Source of the DNA: Gracilibacillus caseinilyticus
GTDB lineage: Bacteria > Bacillota > Bacilli > Bacillales > Amphibacillaceae
Assembly (NCBI RefSeq): GCF_022919115.1
Contig: NZ_CP095072.1
Span: forward strand, 930,001 to 994,000
Length of the DNA stretch: 64,000 nt
Direction: 5' to 3'
How positions within the stretch are numbered: position 1 is the stretch's first letter; every line of letters starts with the position of its first letter. The translations under genes and the position numbers were made by a program. Below are positions 1 through 13,414 of the stretch, piece after piece. Below the pieces are notes generated by a model that saw nothing but the letters and a program-made list of their open reading frames with translations, was not told the origin of the DNA and made no database searches.

Positions 1-72
1 CTGCCCTTCTCTGTTTTTTGCGTTCAAATGGAATGGTTCTATTATCACTGATTTAGAAAGGAGGTAATCTAA

Positions 73-567
73 ATGGAATTTAACAGTTGCTTCGATATTA
101 TTGGCCCCATAATGGTAGGTCCATCAAGCTCGCATACTGCAGGTGTAGTATCAATTGGGAAATTTATTTATGACCTTTTTGAAGAGCACCCGGACGAAGC
201 TCATATATTATTTTGTGATTCATTTGCTGAAACCTATCAAGGACATGGAACAGACAAAGCAGTAATTGGTGGATTGATGGGGATGGGAACAGACGATTCC
301 AGAATAAAAAACGCCTTCGAGAATGCCTATAAAGCTGGAATGAAAGTCATCATTAATGTGACGAAGAAATGTGACTATTATGATCACCCTAACACCGTTA
401 TCATCTCAGCCAAGTATAATTATCAATTCGTGAAAGTTGGAGGTGTTTCCTTAGGAGGAGGCGTTTCGAAAATTTTTATGATCAATGAGAAGATGGTTGA
501 TATTCCAGTTAGTGGTGACAACAATCCTTTAAAGAGAAAGGACCTAATCATGTATGATCGAAATTAA
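73..567 (+). CDS. sdaAB: L-serine dehydratase beta subunit, short form without ACT domain
   Basis: This is the iron-sulfur L-serine dehydratase beta chain, which with the next gene deaminates serine to pyruvate and ammonia. The N-terminus carries the family signature FDIIGPIMVGPSSSHTAG, followed by SFAETYQGHGTDKA and a glycine-rich VGGVSLGGG segment. A strong ribosome site (AAAGGAGG) lies 8 bases before the ATG. The protein is 164 residues, whereas Bacillus SdaAB proteins are near 220, and the missing C-terminal part corresponds to the ACT regulatory domain. The stop overlaps the start of sdaAA by 14 bases, so the short form looks native rather than a recent break. The first 22 bases of the window end in a T-run and may be the tail of an upstream terminator or leader. 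Confidence 0.9.
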   Translation: MEFNSCFDIIGPIMVGPSSSHTAGVVSIGKFIYDLFEEHPDEAHILFCDSFAETYQGHGTDKAVIGGLMGMGTDDSRIKNAFENAYKAGMKVIINVTKKCDYYDHPNTVIISAKYNYQFVKVGGVSLGGGVSKIFMINEKMVDIPVSGDNNPLKRKDLIMYDRN

Positions 568-1447
568 TTCCATGCACGAGCTGCTACAAGCTTGCCGTAG
601 AGAAAAATCAACGATTGGAGAAATTATGCTCCAGATGGAAGGAAATAAGTCTGGAAAAGAAACAAGTACCATCTTTGACATGATGAAAGAAAGATTATGG
701 ACGATGAAACAGTCCGTTGAGAAAGGAACGAAGGATGATTCCATTGCACCTAGCGGAATATCTGGTGGAGACTCAGTTAAAATGGTGGATTATATTAACC
801 GTGGCGAAGCTCTTTCGGGTCATTTGATTGGTGATGCGATGAGTTATTCACTAGCAGTTTCTGAAAGCAATGCAAGAATGGATGTCATCGTCGCTACTCC
901 TACAGCAGGCGCTGCAGGTATTCTGCCAGGCATTTTGTTTTCTATCCATAAAAATAACAATATTCCACTTAACAATTTAGTAATGGGGTTATTTACAGCA
1001 AGTATGCTCGGGTATGTAATTGCCAATCGCTCCTTTATTTCTGGTGCTGCTGGCGGTTGCCAAGCAGAAGTTGGATCTGCTACAGCTATGGCAGCTGGTA
1101 CAATTGTTGAACTAAATGGCGGAACTCCAGAACAAGCCGTTCATGCAACTGCCATTGCGATGAAGTCATTGCTTGGATTAGTTTGTGACCCAGTAGCGGG
1201 ACTTGTAGAAGTTCCTTGTATTAAACGAAACGTGATTGGAACATCCATCGCCTTTTCGGCTGCCGACATAGCATTAGCTGGGATTGAAAGTCGTATCCCT
1301 TGTGATGAAGTGATTGAAACAATGTATAATATTGGCAAAGAAATGCCAGGAAACCTAAAAGAAACTGCTTTAGGTGGATTAGCGATGACCAAGACCGGGC
1401 AAGAAGTAAAACAAAAATTATTTCGGAGGTGGTGTCATAATGAGTAA
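554..1447 (+). CDS. sdaAA: L-serine dehydratase alpha subunit
   Basis: This is the catalytic alpha chain of the bacterial [4Fe-4S] L-serine dehydratase, 297 residues, the normal family length. Recognisable segments are SGISGGDSVKM, the VATPTAGAAGILPG stretch, SGAAGGCQAEVGSATAMAAG and CDPVAGLVEVPCIKRN, which supply the conserved cysteines used for cluster binding. It overlaps sdaAB by 14 bases and gcvT by 8 bases, so the three genes are translationally coupled. Serine breakdown is therefore tied to glycine cleavage, consistent with interconversion of the two amino acids through serine hydroxymethyltransferase. Confidence 0.93.
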   Translation: MIEINSMHELLQACRREKSTIGEIMLQMEGNKSGKETSTIFDMMKERLWTMKQSVEKGTKDDSIAPSGISGGDSVKMVDYINRGEALSGHLIGDAMSYSLAVSESNARMDVIVATPTAGAAGILPGILFSIHKNNNIPLNNLVMGLFTASMLGYVIANRSFISGAAGGCQAEVGSATAMAAGTIVELNGGTPEQAVHATAIAMKSLLGLVCDPVAGLVEVPCIKRNVIGTSIAFSAADIALAGIESRIPCDEVIETMYNIGKEMPGNLKETALGGLAMTKTGQEVKQKLFRRWCHNE

Positions 1448-2549
1448 GGTTACTGCATTAAAGCAAACGCCGCTCTTTAATTTATATAATAACTACGGTG
1501 CAAAAGTAATTGATTTTGGAGGTTGGGCACTTCCAGTACAATTTTCCGGAATTGTAGCAGAGCATGAAACAGTTCGTATGCATGCAGGTCTTTTCGATGT
1601 TTCCCATATGGGCGAAATACTTATAGAAGGAAAAGATGCAGAAGATTTCATCAATCATCTTATAACGAATGACATATCAAAGGTAGATATCAACCAAGCG
1701 CAATATACAGCAATGTGTTATCCCGATGGTGGCACCGTAGATGATTTAATCGTTTATAAATTAGATCAGCAGAAATTCTTACTAGTTATTAATGCTGCTA
1801 ATATCGAAAAAGATTTTAATTGGATCAAGCTCCATAAGAAAGGCTATTTATCTATTAAAAATATTTCGAACGACGTGGCACAGCTTGCTATCCAAGGGCC
1901 AAAAGCAGTAACTATTTTGCAAAAGTTAACAGATATACGTGTATCCGACATTGAGAGATTTCATTTCATCCAAAATGTCAATCTAGATGGGATCACCGAT
2001 GTGCTGGTATCACGAACAGGCTATACCGGTGAGGATGGATTTGAGTTGTATTTAGGTGTTAATCAAGCAATGGCGTTATGGGAGAAGCTTTTAAAAATCG
2101 GCAAAAAGGAAGGATTACAACCATGTGGACTGGGAGCGCGTGACACATTGCGCTTAGAAGCATGTCTTGCATTATATGGTCAAGATTTAGCAGCATCAAT
2201 AACCCCATTAGAAGCAGGAATTGGCTTTACAGTAAAAACGAAAAAAAGTAGTCCTTTCATCGGAGAAAAATTACTTCTAAAACAAAGAGAAGAGGGACCC
2301 GAGAAAAAACTAGTCGGATTAGAAATGTTGGATAAAGGTGTACCACGACATGACTATCCTGTATTTAATACTACGGAAGAAGTAATTGGCTACATCACTT
2401 CGGGTACGTATTCTCCATCATTAAAGAAAAGTATTGGGCTGGCACTGGTAACCACCAAATATGCCGAAACAGGAACAAAACTAAAAGTGAAAATTCGCAA
2501 CAAGCTGGTTGACGCGGTTACCGTTAAGAAACCCTTCTATAAAAAATGA
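1440..2549 (+). CDS. gcvT: aminomethyltransferase (glycine cleavage system T protein)
   Basis: T protein takes the aminomethyl group from lipoylated H protein and, with tetrahydrofolate, gives methylene-THF, ammonia and reduced H protein. The 369-residue product shows the N-terminal FGGWALPVQF and MHAGLFDVSHMGE motifs, SRTGYTGEDGFELYL for folate binding and CGLGARDTLRLEACL, all typical of GcvT. The start has a long purine-rich ribosome site (GGAGGTGG) inside the end of sdaAA. It is intact and followed after 41 bases by gcvH. Confidence 0.95.
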   Translation: MSKVTALKQTPLFNLYNNYGAKVIDFGGWALPVQFSGIVAEHETVRMHAGLFDVSHMGEILIEGKDAEDFINHLITNDISKVDINQAQYTAMCYPDGGTVDDLIVYKLDQQKFLLVINAANIEKDFNWIKLHKKGYLSIKNISNDVAQLAIQGPKAVTILQKLTDIRVSDIERFHFIQNVNLDGITDVLVSRTGYTGEDGFELYLGVNQAMALWEKLLKIGKKEGLQPCGLGARDTLRLEACLALYGQDLAASITPLEAGIGFTVKTKKSSPFIGEKLLLKQREEGPEKKLVGLEMLDKGVPRHDYPVFNTTEEVIGYITSGTYSPSLKKSIGLALVTTKYAETGTKLKVKIRNKLVDAVTVKKPFYKK

Positions 2550-2590
2550 TTTTTAAATGATGAAGTATTCACATAGAAAGGAAGATAGAC

Positions 2591-2980
2591 ATGGCCAATA
2601 ATAATGAAAAACGTTACACAACGGAACATGAATGGGTATTACAATTAGATGGAAATACGGCTCGCATTGGGATTACTGATTTTGCACAGGAGCAGCTCGG
2701 CGATATCGTATATATAGAGAGTCCTGAAATAGATAGTCAAGTAGCAGCAGGGGAAACGATGGGAACCATTGAATCAGTAAAAGCAGCATCTGATATATAC
2801 TCTCCCTTAACTGGAAAAGTCATTCGCATTAATGAACAATTAGAGGCCGAACCAGAGGTGATCAATGCAGATCCTTATGAAGCTGGATGGTTAATTGAAA
2901 TAGAATTATCCAAACCAGATGAGCTTACAAAATTATTAAATGAAGATGAATATTTTCAATTTATTAAAGAAGGAGCGTAA
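2591..2980 (+). CDS. gcvH: glycine cleavage system H protein
   Basis: This is the lipoyl carrier of the glycine cleavage complex, 129 residues. The lipoylated lysine lies in GTIESVKAASDIYSP, and the fold-defining RIGITDFAQEQLGDIVYIE segment precedes it. The ribosome site is AAAGGAAG and the gcvPA start follows 4 bases after the stop. Many Bacillus genomes keep gcvH away from the gcvT-gcvPA-gcvPB operon, so finding it inside the operon is a local arrangement worth noting. Confidence 0.95.
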   Translation: MANNNEKRYTTEHEWVLQLDGNTARIGITDFAQEQLGDIVYIESPEIDSQVAAGETMGTIESVKAASDIYSPLTGKVIRINEQLEAEPEVINADPYEAGWLIEIELSKPDELTKLLNEDEYFQFIKEGA

Positions 2981-2984
2981 TAGA

Positions 2985-4328
2985 ATGACTTCAACCTATC
3001 GCTATATCCCTGACACAGATCAAGACAAAAAAGAAATGCTTCAATTCTTAAATATTCATTCTATTAATGAATTATTTTCTGATCTGCCATCTACTATTAT
3101 GCTTGATAACGATTTGAATATTCCTGAAGCAATCCCTGAACCTCTCCTAATGAAACAAATGCAACAACTAGCTGCACAGAACATTCATGCAAATCAATAC
3201 TCATCTTTTCTCGGAGCAGGTACTTATGATCATTACATTCCAATTGTTGTTAATCACGTTATCTCAAGATCGGAATTCTATACCGCGTATACACCATACC
3301 AGCCGGAAATTAGTCAAGGTGAATTACAAGCTATTTTTGAATTTCAAACAATGGTTTGTGAATTGACAGGGATGGATGTAGCCAATTCATCTATGTATGA
3401 CGGCTTTACAGCTGTGGCAGAAGCAGCATCACTTGCCGTTGCTTCAACTAAACGTTCTAACGTACTAATATCCAAATCGGTACATCCAGAATCTCGTGCC
3501 ATTCTCAACACCGTATCATCAGGGCCTGAATTCACCGTAGAAGAAATCGATTTACTGACAGATGTAACTGATTTAGAGCACTTAAGTGAACAAACCAATC
3601 AGCAGACAGCTGCCATTATAGTCCAATATCCTAACTTCTTTGGCTCGATTGAGGATTTAAGAGAAATAAAAAAAATAGCAAATGAACATGGAGTACTTCT
3701 TATTGTAAGTGCAAATCCACTGGCATTAGCATTACTGCAAGCACCTGGCAAGCTTGGAGCTGATATTGTCATTGGAGATATGCAGCCATTCGGAATACCA
3801 ATGTCTTATGGAGGTCCCCATTGTGGATATTTTGCCGCAAAGAAAAAATGGATGCGGAAAATACCAGGTCGAATTGTTGGTCAAACTACAGATGATAAAG
3901 GAAACCGTGGTTTCACATTAACATTGCAAGCAAGAGAACAGCATATTCGTCGTGATAAAGCTGCATCCAACATTTGTTCCAATCAAGCATTAAATGCACT
4001 TGCTTCCTCCGTCTGTTTGGCAGCACTTGGTAAACAAGGCATTCAACAAATGGCCCATTTGAATGTGGAAAAAGCGGATTATATGGCGAAACGTTTAGCA
4101 GACCAAGGCTTTATCATCAAAAATAATGCTCCTTTCTTTAATGAATTTATCGTTGAATTACCGCAAGCCACCTGCCAAGTGACGGATAAACTTCTACAAG
4201 CTGGAATCATTGGCGGGTATGATGTGAGCAAGTATTATGGTACAGACAATCTTTTGCTGATTGCGGTAACCGAACAGCGCTCAAAAGAAGAAATTGATCA
4301 ATTTGTAAATGTATTGGGGGAATTATAG
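2985..4328 (+). CDS. gcvPA: glycine dehydrogenase (decarboxylating) subunit 1
   Basis: This is the N-terminal half of the split P protein, a PLP-fold subunit that forms an alpha2-beta2 enzyme with GcvPB. I chose the ATG at 2985 (product begins MTSTYRYIPDT) over an in-frame ATG at 2940, because AAGGAGCG sits at the right distance and the upstream ATG would lie inside gcvH. The protein is 447 residues with the usual FLGAGTYDHYIP, PYQPEISQGELQAIFEFQ and MSYGGPHCGYFA segments. It abuts gcvPB with no gap. Confidence 0.94.
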   Translation: MTSTYRYIPDTDQDKKEMLQFLNIHSINELFSDLPSTIMLDNDLNIPEAIPEPLLMKQMQQLAAQNIHANQYSSFLGAGTYDHYIPIVVNHVISRSEFYTAYTPYQPEISQGELQAIFEFQTMVCELTGMDVANSSMYDGFTAVAEAASLAVASTKRSNVLISKSVHPESRAILNTVSSGPEFTVEEIDLLTDVTDLEHLSEQTNQQTAAIIVQYPNFFGSIEDLREIKKIANEHGVLLIVSANPLALALLQAPGKLGADIVIGDMQPFGIPMSYGGPHCGYFAAKKKWMRKIPGRIVGQTTDDKGNRGFTLTLQAREQHIRRDKAASNICSNQALNALASSVCLAALGKQGIQQMAHLNVEKADYMAKRLADQGFIIKNNAPFFNEFIVELPQATCQVTDKLLQAGIIGGYDVSKYYGTDNLLLIAVTEQRSKEEIDQFVNVLGEL

Positions 4329-5819
4329 ATGACAGCATACAATGATTTAATCTTTGAAATTAGTAAGCCTGGACGCATCGGTGTCAACCTTCCTGATAGT
4401 GACGTGAAAGAGGTATTGCTAACCGATAAATTTCCAGAACATTTACTACGCGACACACCGGCAGATTTACCAGAAGTATCAGAGTTACAGCTAATGCGGC
4501 ACTATACAGCGCTGTCTAACAAAAATCATGGCATTGACAATGGATTTTATCCACTTGGTTCTTGTACAATGAAATATAATCCTAAGATTAATGAAGACGT
4601 AGCTCGTCTCGCCGGTTTCAGTCACATTCATCCATATCAGCCAGAAAAAACCGTGCAAGGAGCACTTCAATTATTATACGACCTCCAGTGTGACCTAGCT
4701 GAAATATCTGGAATGGATGCTGTCACTTTACAGCCTTCTGCTGGTGCTCAAGGTGAATGGACCGGCTTAATGATAGCCAAAGCTTTTCATCAACAAAAAG
4801 GCGAAACTAGAACAAAAGTACTTGTTCCTGACTCCGCTCATGGAACAAACCCTGCTAGCGCTTCTGTTGCAGGATTTACAACAGTAACGATACCATCCAA
4901 TCAAAATGGACTAGTTGATATAGTTGAACTAAAGAAGCATGTTGATAGTGATACTGCAGCATTAATGCTTACCAATCCTAATACACTGGGACTCTTTGAA
5001 AATGAAATAGTAGAAATCGCTGAGGTAGTTCATGATATTGGTGGATTACTATATTATGACGGTGCAAATGCTAATGCAATTCTAGGAAAAACAACCCCAG
5101 GCAAGATGGGGTTTGACATTGTACACTTCAATCTTCACAAAACCTTTACAACTCCACATGGCGGTGGAGGTCCGGGTGCAGGGCCTGTCGGTGTAAAAAA
5201 AGAGCTTATCCCTTATTTACCTGTACCTCTTATTGAGAAAAATGAAGACCAATACACATTAAATTACGATCATCCATTGTCCATCGGTCAAGTGAAAGGT
5301 TATTATGGAAACTTTGGAATTCTTGTCCGTGCGTTCACATACATTCGCACTATGGGACCTGAAGGACTGCGTCAAGTATCAGAATCAGCTGTATTACATG
5401 CGAACTATCTTCAAAAGAAATTGGAGCCTTATTTTGATTCACCTTATCCTCAATTTTGCAAACATGAATTTGTATTATCAGGATCTAAACAGAAAAAGCT
5501 GGGGGTTCGAACGATCGATATGGCAAAACGATTATTGGATTTCGGTTATCATCCACCAACCATCTACTTTCCTTTAAACGTTGAAGAATGTTTAATGATA
5601 GAGCCAACAGAAACAGAAACGAAAGAAACATTAGATGCGTTTGCAGAAGCAATGACTAATATTGCAACGGAGGTAGAGGAAAATCCAATGAGGGTATTAG
5701 AAGCTCCTCATACTACTGTCATCGGAAGAATTAATGAAACAAAGGCTGCTCGAAAGCCGGTATTACGATATATAAGACCAAAAGAAGTAGTGTATGTGAA
5801 TGAGACGACCGAGGTATAA
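4329..5819 (+). CDS. gcvPB: glycine dehydrogenase (decarboxylating) subunit 2
   Basis: This is the PLP-binding half of the P protein, which decarboxylates glycine and loads the aminomethyl group on H protein. The cofactor lysine is in [21 protein letters not shown], and [16 protein letters not shown] and [11 protein letters not shown] are also typical. At 496 residues it is full length. The ATG directly follows the gcvPA stop, so the subunits are coupled. The last 20 bases overlap a possible upstream start of the next gene, but a better start for that gene lies downstream. Confidence 0.95.
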   Translation: MTAYNDLIFEISKPGRIGVNLPDSDVKEVLLTDKFPEHLLRDTPADLPEVSELQLMRHYTALSNKNHGIDNGFYPLGSCTMKYNPKINEDVARLAGFSHIHPYQPEKTVQGALQLLYDLQCDLAEISGMDAVTLQPSAGAQGEWTGLMIAKAFHQQKGETRTKVLVPDSAHGTNPASASVAGFTTVTIPSNQNGLVDIVELKKHVDSDTAALMLTNPNTLGLFENEIVEIAEVVHDIGGLLYYDGANANAILGKTTPGKMGFDIVHFNLHKTFTTPHGGGGPGAGPVGVKKELIPYLPVPLIEKNEDQYTLNYDHPLSIGQVKGYYGNFGILVRAFTYIRTMGPEGLRQVSESAVLHANYLQKKLEPYFDSPYPQFCKHEFVLSGSKQKKLGVRTIDMAKRLLDFGYHPPTIYFPLNVEECLMIEPTETETKETLDAFAEAMTNIATEVEENPMRVLEAPHTTVIGRINETKAARKPVLRYIRPKEVVYVNETTEV

Positions 5820-5853
5820 AAGATTTTGTTTCACTTCAAAAGGGAGTGGAGAT

Positions 5854-6180
5854 ATGATTATTACAATTAGCAAGAAGGCACAGAAACAATTAAGAATGTT
5901 GAAAATCCCAGACGGACAATTGCCGAGAATAGATGCTACTTTAACTGGCGGCTGTGGGTTATCTGTTATTTTCTCACTTTTTTGTGATGATCAAAGAAAG
6001 ACTGATACTGTATTAAAAGTTAATGACATATCATTTCGAATCGATTATGCTACTAAGCGCTATCTTGAGGAAGATATTGTTTATATCGATTACTACGATC
6101 AATGCGGTTTTATCGTTGGTAATGATTATGTAACTAATACATGTTCATTACAACAAATATATGAAAAGAATGAGGGCTAG
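5854..6180 (+). CDS. HesB/IscA-like iron-sulfur cluster biosynthesis family protein
   Basis: This is a 108-residue protein of the HesB-like (IscA-related) family found in Firmicutes. It has LTGGCGLSVIF near residue 32, then a beta-rich core and a C-terminal CGFIVGNDYVTNTC segment. Three cysteines are present, but their spacing is not the classical IscA C-x(n)-CGC pattern. I chose the ATG at 5854 because AGGGAGTGG precedes it and the upstream in-frame ATG lies inside gcvPB. It probably belongs to the same transcript. Serine dehydratase is an iron-sulfur enzyme, so a role in cluster supply is a reasonable inference, though not proven. Confidence 0.75.
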   Translation: MIITISKKAQKQLRMLKIPDGQLPRIDATLTGGCGLSVIFSLFCDDQRKTDTVLKVNDISFRIDYATKRYLEEDIVYIDYYDQCGFIVGNDYVTNTCSLQQIYEKNEG

Positions 6181-6286
6181 AGGTCAAACAAATGTGAAAG
6201 TTAAAATATTCATATTCGCGAAATTTACTGTAGAACGAGACAAATCCTCATCATATTAGCAGGATTCCTTTACCTTAAAAAAGAAA

Positions 6287-6340
6287 AGTCGAATTTACAT
6301 CGTATATTTTATAATAAGAAAATACGATGTAGATTCGGCT
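6287..6340. repeat. 19-bp inverted repeat (hairpin) after the gcv operon
   Basis: Two 19-base arms (6287-6305 and 6322-6340) pair almost perfectly around a 16-base loop, with two G-T wobbles. There is no T-run after either arm, so it is not a standard terminator. It could still end or stabilise the gcv operon transcript. Nothing else is visible in 6341-6440. Confidence 0.6.
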
Positions 6341-6441
6341 GTTATCGTGACTAATATTAGTTGTATTTCAAACTCATTTATTATGTAGTTTCCTTCTAAT
6401 TCTAATCTTGATTTTATCGACTTCTATTTTATTTAAACAAT

Positions 6442-6472
6442 AAAAAAAGCGTTTCTCTATTGAAAATCGCTT
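6442..6472 (-). terminator. terminator of the rRNA-tRNA operon
   Basis: Read on the - strand, AAGCG-ATTTTC pairs with GAGAAA-CGCTT and is followed by seven T residues. It lies 27 bases past the last tRNA and ends the rRNA-tRNA transcript. Confidence 0.8.
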
Positions 6473-6498
6473 GTCGGTTACTTATTATTTATATATAA

Positions 6499-6574
6499 TG
6501 GTGGAGCCTAGCGGGATCGAACCGCTGACCTCCTGCGTGCAAAGCAGGCGCTCTCCCAGCTGAGCTAAGGCCCC
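6499..6574 (-). tRNA. tRNA-Ala (TGC)
   Basis: A 76-nt cloverleaf starting GGGGCCTTAGCTCAGCTGG, with anticodon TGC in the loop CTTTGCACG, T-loop GGTTCGATCC and encoded CCA. It is the last tRNA of the operon and identical to the Ala tRNA in the 16S-23S spacer. Confidence 0.95.
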
Positions 6575-6579
6575 AAAAG

Positions 6580-6655
6580 TGGTGAGCCATGGAGGATTCG
6601 AACCTCCGACCCTCTGATTAAAAGTCAGATGCTCTACCAACTGAGCTAATGGCTC
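6580..6655 (-). tRNA. tRNA-Lys (TTT)
   Basis: A 76-nt cloverleaf starting GAGCCATTAGCTCAGTTGG, with anticodon TTT in CTGACTTTTAATCAG, a normal T-arm and encoded CCA. Confidence 0.95.
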
Positions 6656-6704
6656 TTACTTTTTATTGATATAGTACACAGTGCAAAAAATGCACAAATA
6701 AAAA

Positions 6705-6779
6705 TGGCTGGGCTAGCTGGATTCGAACCAGCGCATGACGGTACCAAAAACCGTTGCCTTACCGCTTGGCTATAGCCCA
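6705..6779 (-). tRNA. tRNA-Gln (TTG)
   Basis: A 75-nt cloverleaf starting TGGGCTATAGCCAAGCGG, with anticodon TTG in CGGTTTTTGGTACCG and encoded CCA. The 5' U opposite the discriminator base is typical of tRNA-Gln. Confidence 0.95.
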
Positions 6780-6837
6780 CCAATAAAATGAAAAAGTGTA
6801 CAAAAATAGTATATACACTTAATAACTTTTTATACAA

Positions 6838-6923
6838 TGGTGGAGGGAGTAGGACTCGAACCTACGAACCCGATGGGAGCGGATTTACAGTCCGCCGCGT
6901 TTGGCCAACTTCGCTATCCCTCC
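6838..6923 (-). tRNA. tRNA-Tyr (GTA)
   Basis: An 86-nt tRNA with a long variable arm, starting GGAGGGATAGCGAAGTTGG, with anticodon GTA in GCGGACTGTAAATCCGC and encoded CCA. Confidence 0.95.
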
Positions 6924-6944
6924 ATGTATCTATATGAACTTGAC

Positions 6945-7020
<76 letters not shown>

Positions 7021-7023
7021 TAA

Positions 7024-7099
7024 TGGTGGAGGATGCAGGGCTCGAACCTGCGACCCCTTGCTTGTAAGGCAAGTGCTCTCCCAGCTGAGCTAATCCTCC
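7024..7099 (-). tRNA. tRNA-Val (TAC)
   Basis: A 76-nt cloverleaf starting GGAGGATTAGCTCAGCTGG, with anticodon TAC in CTTGCCTTACAAGCAAG and encoded CCA. Only three bases separate it from the Thr tRNA. Confidence 0.95.
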
Positions 7100-7142
7100 A
7101 TTTAAAAGGATTTATACTTTCCTAAAAGTTAAGTGGTATTTA

Positions 7143-7217
7143 TGGTGACCCGTACGGGATTCGAACCCGTGTTACCGCCGTGAAAGGGCGGTGTCTTAAC
7201 CACTTGACCAACGGGCC
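7143..7217 (-). tRNA. tRNA-Glu (TTC)
   Basis: A 75-nt cloverleaf starting GGCCCGTTGGTCAAGTGG, with anticodon TTC in CCGCCCTTTCACGGCGG and encoded CCA. Confidence 0.95.
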
Positions 7218-7243
7218 AATACAATATGTCATAAAAATAGCAG

Positions 7244-7317
<74 letters not shown>

Positions 7318-7320
7318 ATA

Positions 7321-7395
7321 TGGCTCCACAGGTAGGATTCGAACCTACGACCGATCGGTTAACAGCCGATTGCTCTACCACTGAGCTACTGTGGA
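7321..7395 (-). tRNA. tRNA-Asn (GTT)
   Basis: A 75-nt cloverleaf starting TCCACAGTAGCTCAGTGG, with anticodon GTT in ATCGGCTGTTAACCGAT and encoded CCA. It is the first tRNA after the 5S gene. Confidence 0.95.
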
Positions 7396-7439
7396 ATACT
7401 ATTCATCTGGCTGCTTCTCAAAGCTGTAAAAATTACATA

Positions 7440-7556
7440 GCCTGGCAACGTCCTACTCTTGCAGGGGCGCGAGCCCCAACTACCATGGGCGCTGAAGAGC
7501 TTAACTGCTGTGTTCGGCATGGGAACAGGTGTGACCTCTTCGCTATCGCTACCAGA
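7440..7556 (-). rRNA. rrf: 5S ribosomal RNA
   Basis: About 117 nt on the - strand, opening with GGTAGCGATAGCGAAGAGG and containing CCCATGCCGAACACAG and AAGCTCTTCAGCGCC. The end pairs with the start (TTGCCAGG). Boundaries are good to a few bases. Confidence 0.95.
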
Positions 7557-7708
7557 CCAACAAGGATGTTGGTCGATCGATGTTGTCACATGGATGTGAC
7601 GATTTTAATCGATCATCCTATATTATTACATGGGTTTGCACCCTGAAAACTAGATAAGACAAGAGACAGACATCAACGAACCGTTGCACATCAGAAACAT
7701 TTGTATAG

Positions 7709-10621
<2,913 letters not shown>

Positions 10622-10754
10622 TACTTTATTCCAATGAAAAGCGAGTTGGTTATTGTTTGATGTCTTGTCATCAGTTTCGTTTCCACAGCTGTCAAGCAGT
10701 TGCTTCCACGTCCTGATTACTCTTATCTAGTTTTCAAGGTACATTAAATTAAAA

Positions 10755-10830
10755 TGGTGGAGCCTAGCGGGATCGAACCGCTGACCTCCTGCGTGCAAAG
10801 CAGGCGCTCTCCCAGCTGAGCTAAGGCCCC
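10755..10830 (-). tRNA. tRNA-Ala (TGC) in the 16S-23S spacer
   Basis: A 76-nt tRNA identical to the one at the operon's distal end, with anticodon TGC and encoded CCA. Ile plus Ala tRNAs in the spacer are typical of some Bacillus rRNA operons. Confidence 0.95.
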
Positions 10831-10840
10831 AAATTTAGAA

Positions 10841-10917
<77 letters not shown>

Positions 10918-11171
10918 ATTCTAATGAGTGTATGATATTGAGAGGCAGATTGATCTCTCAAAACTGAACCAAACAACCAAGTATGATTTGTCACCTTGTA
11001 AAAGGTGTTCCGTAATATGTCCAGCTACAGCACCCAGCGCCTAGCAAACTTCCTTCACCTCCGTACGATAAGTCAACATCAACTCACAAAAGTTCGTTGT
11101 GTTTCCTTTATCTCCTTCGGTTCAGTCCAGTTTGTACGTCGCTAAACGGGTGCTTTCGCCTTTCTATTAAT

Positions 11172-12738
<1,567 letters not shown>

Positions 12739-12847
12739 AAGTTGACTTGCGCTCGCTTCTATAAGCTAGCTTGTTTATTAATTCATACTGGTTGTTTTGT
12801 TCAGTTTTCAAAGATCAATTTTAATGTCGTTTTTTGCGACGAAACTT

Positions 12848-12876
12848 AATATAACATGAATAAAAAGGTAAGTCAA
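12848..12876 (-). promoter_or_regulatory. rRNA operon promoter P2
   Basis: On the - strand TTGACT (12876-12871), a 17-base spacer and TATATT (12853-12848) form a near-consensus sigma-A promoter about 110 bases before the 16S gene. Confidence 0.85.
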
Positions 12877-12929
12877 TAACTTTTTTAAATGTTTATTTTT
12901 TTGTCCGTGTCTCAATGACGACAAGAAAT

Positions 12930-12958
12930 AATATACCATATACTTTTTTACTCAGCAA
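12930..12958 (-). promoter_or_regulatory. rRNA operon promoter P1
   Basis: On the - strand TTGCTG (12958-12953), a 17-base spacer and TATATT (12935-12930) form a second promoter upstream of P2. This gives the tandem P1-P2 layout usual for Bacillus rRNA operons. Confidence 0.75.
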
Positions 12959-12979
12959 GTCTTTTTTTGATTTTTTTCA

Positions 12980-13025
12980 AAAAAATATACTATATCTCAT
13001 CTGTCTAACTGAAAAGATATAGTAT
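12980..13025 (-). terminator. terminator after the 73-residue small gene
   Basis: On the - strand an 11-bp stem (ATACTATATCT with AGATATAGTAT) is followed by a run of T residues. It separates the small gene at 13034 from the rRNA promoters. Confidence 0.8.
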
Positions 13026-13033
13026 AGCGTATG

Positions 13034-13255
13034 TTATTCAATTTTGACTTTTTTCGGAATGTACTTCTTCACTTCCTCTTCACCGGCCACTCGTGTATAC
13101 AATTGAAAGATTACTTTGTACCTTTCGCGCATTGCTTGTTTAACCATAGTATCTATTCGATGGTCCTCTAAATCAAATAACAGCTCTTCAAGTTCTCTTT
13201 TAATGACATATTGTAATTCTTGTTGTTCCTTATTATTAATTAGTAAACCTAACAT
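13034..13255 (-). CDS. conserved small hypothetical protein
   Basis: A 73-residue, highly charged, predicted helical protein (ELEELLFDLEDHRID near residues 22-36, C-terminal KKYIPKKVKIE) with no signal peptide or membrane segment. It has its own terminator and sits between the rRNA promoter and pdaB, divergent from pdaB. I do not recognise a family. The start ATG is preceded by a weak GGGG-rich ribosome site. Confidence 0.6.
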   Translation of the reverse strand: MLGLLINNKEQQELQYVIKRELEELLFDLEDHRIDTMVKQAMRERYKVIFQLYTRVAGEEEVKKYIPKKVKIE

Positions 13256-13414
13256 TGGAATCCCCCTATCGAAATATAAGGTTTATATTAATCTCCCCAA
13301 TAACTAATTGTTATATTCCACTTTCCTTCAAAATTAAACATAATTAGACATCATATTTATGGAATAGCATTCATAAGATGTTAAAGACAAGCCCAGCATA
13401 ATGGAGGGAAAAAG

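Noticed and set aside
1..72. Glycine riboswitch before sdaAB.
   Set aside because: The visible 72 bases show only a T-rich end and a ribosome site. No riboswitch consensus is present, and any such element would lie outside the window.
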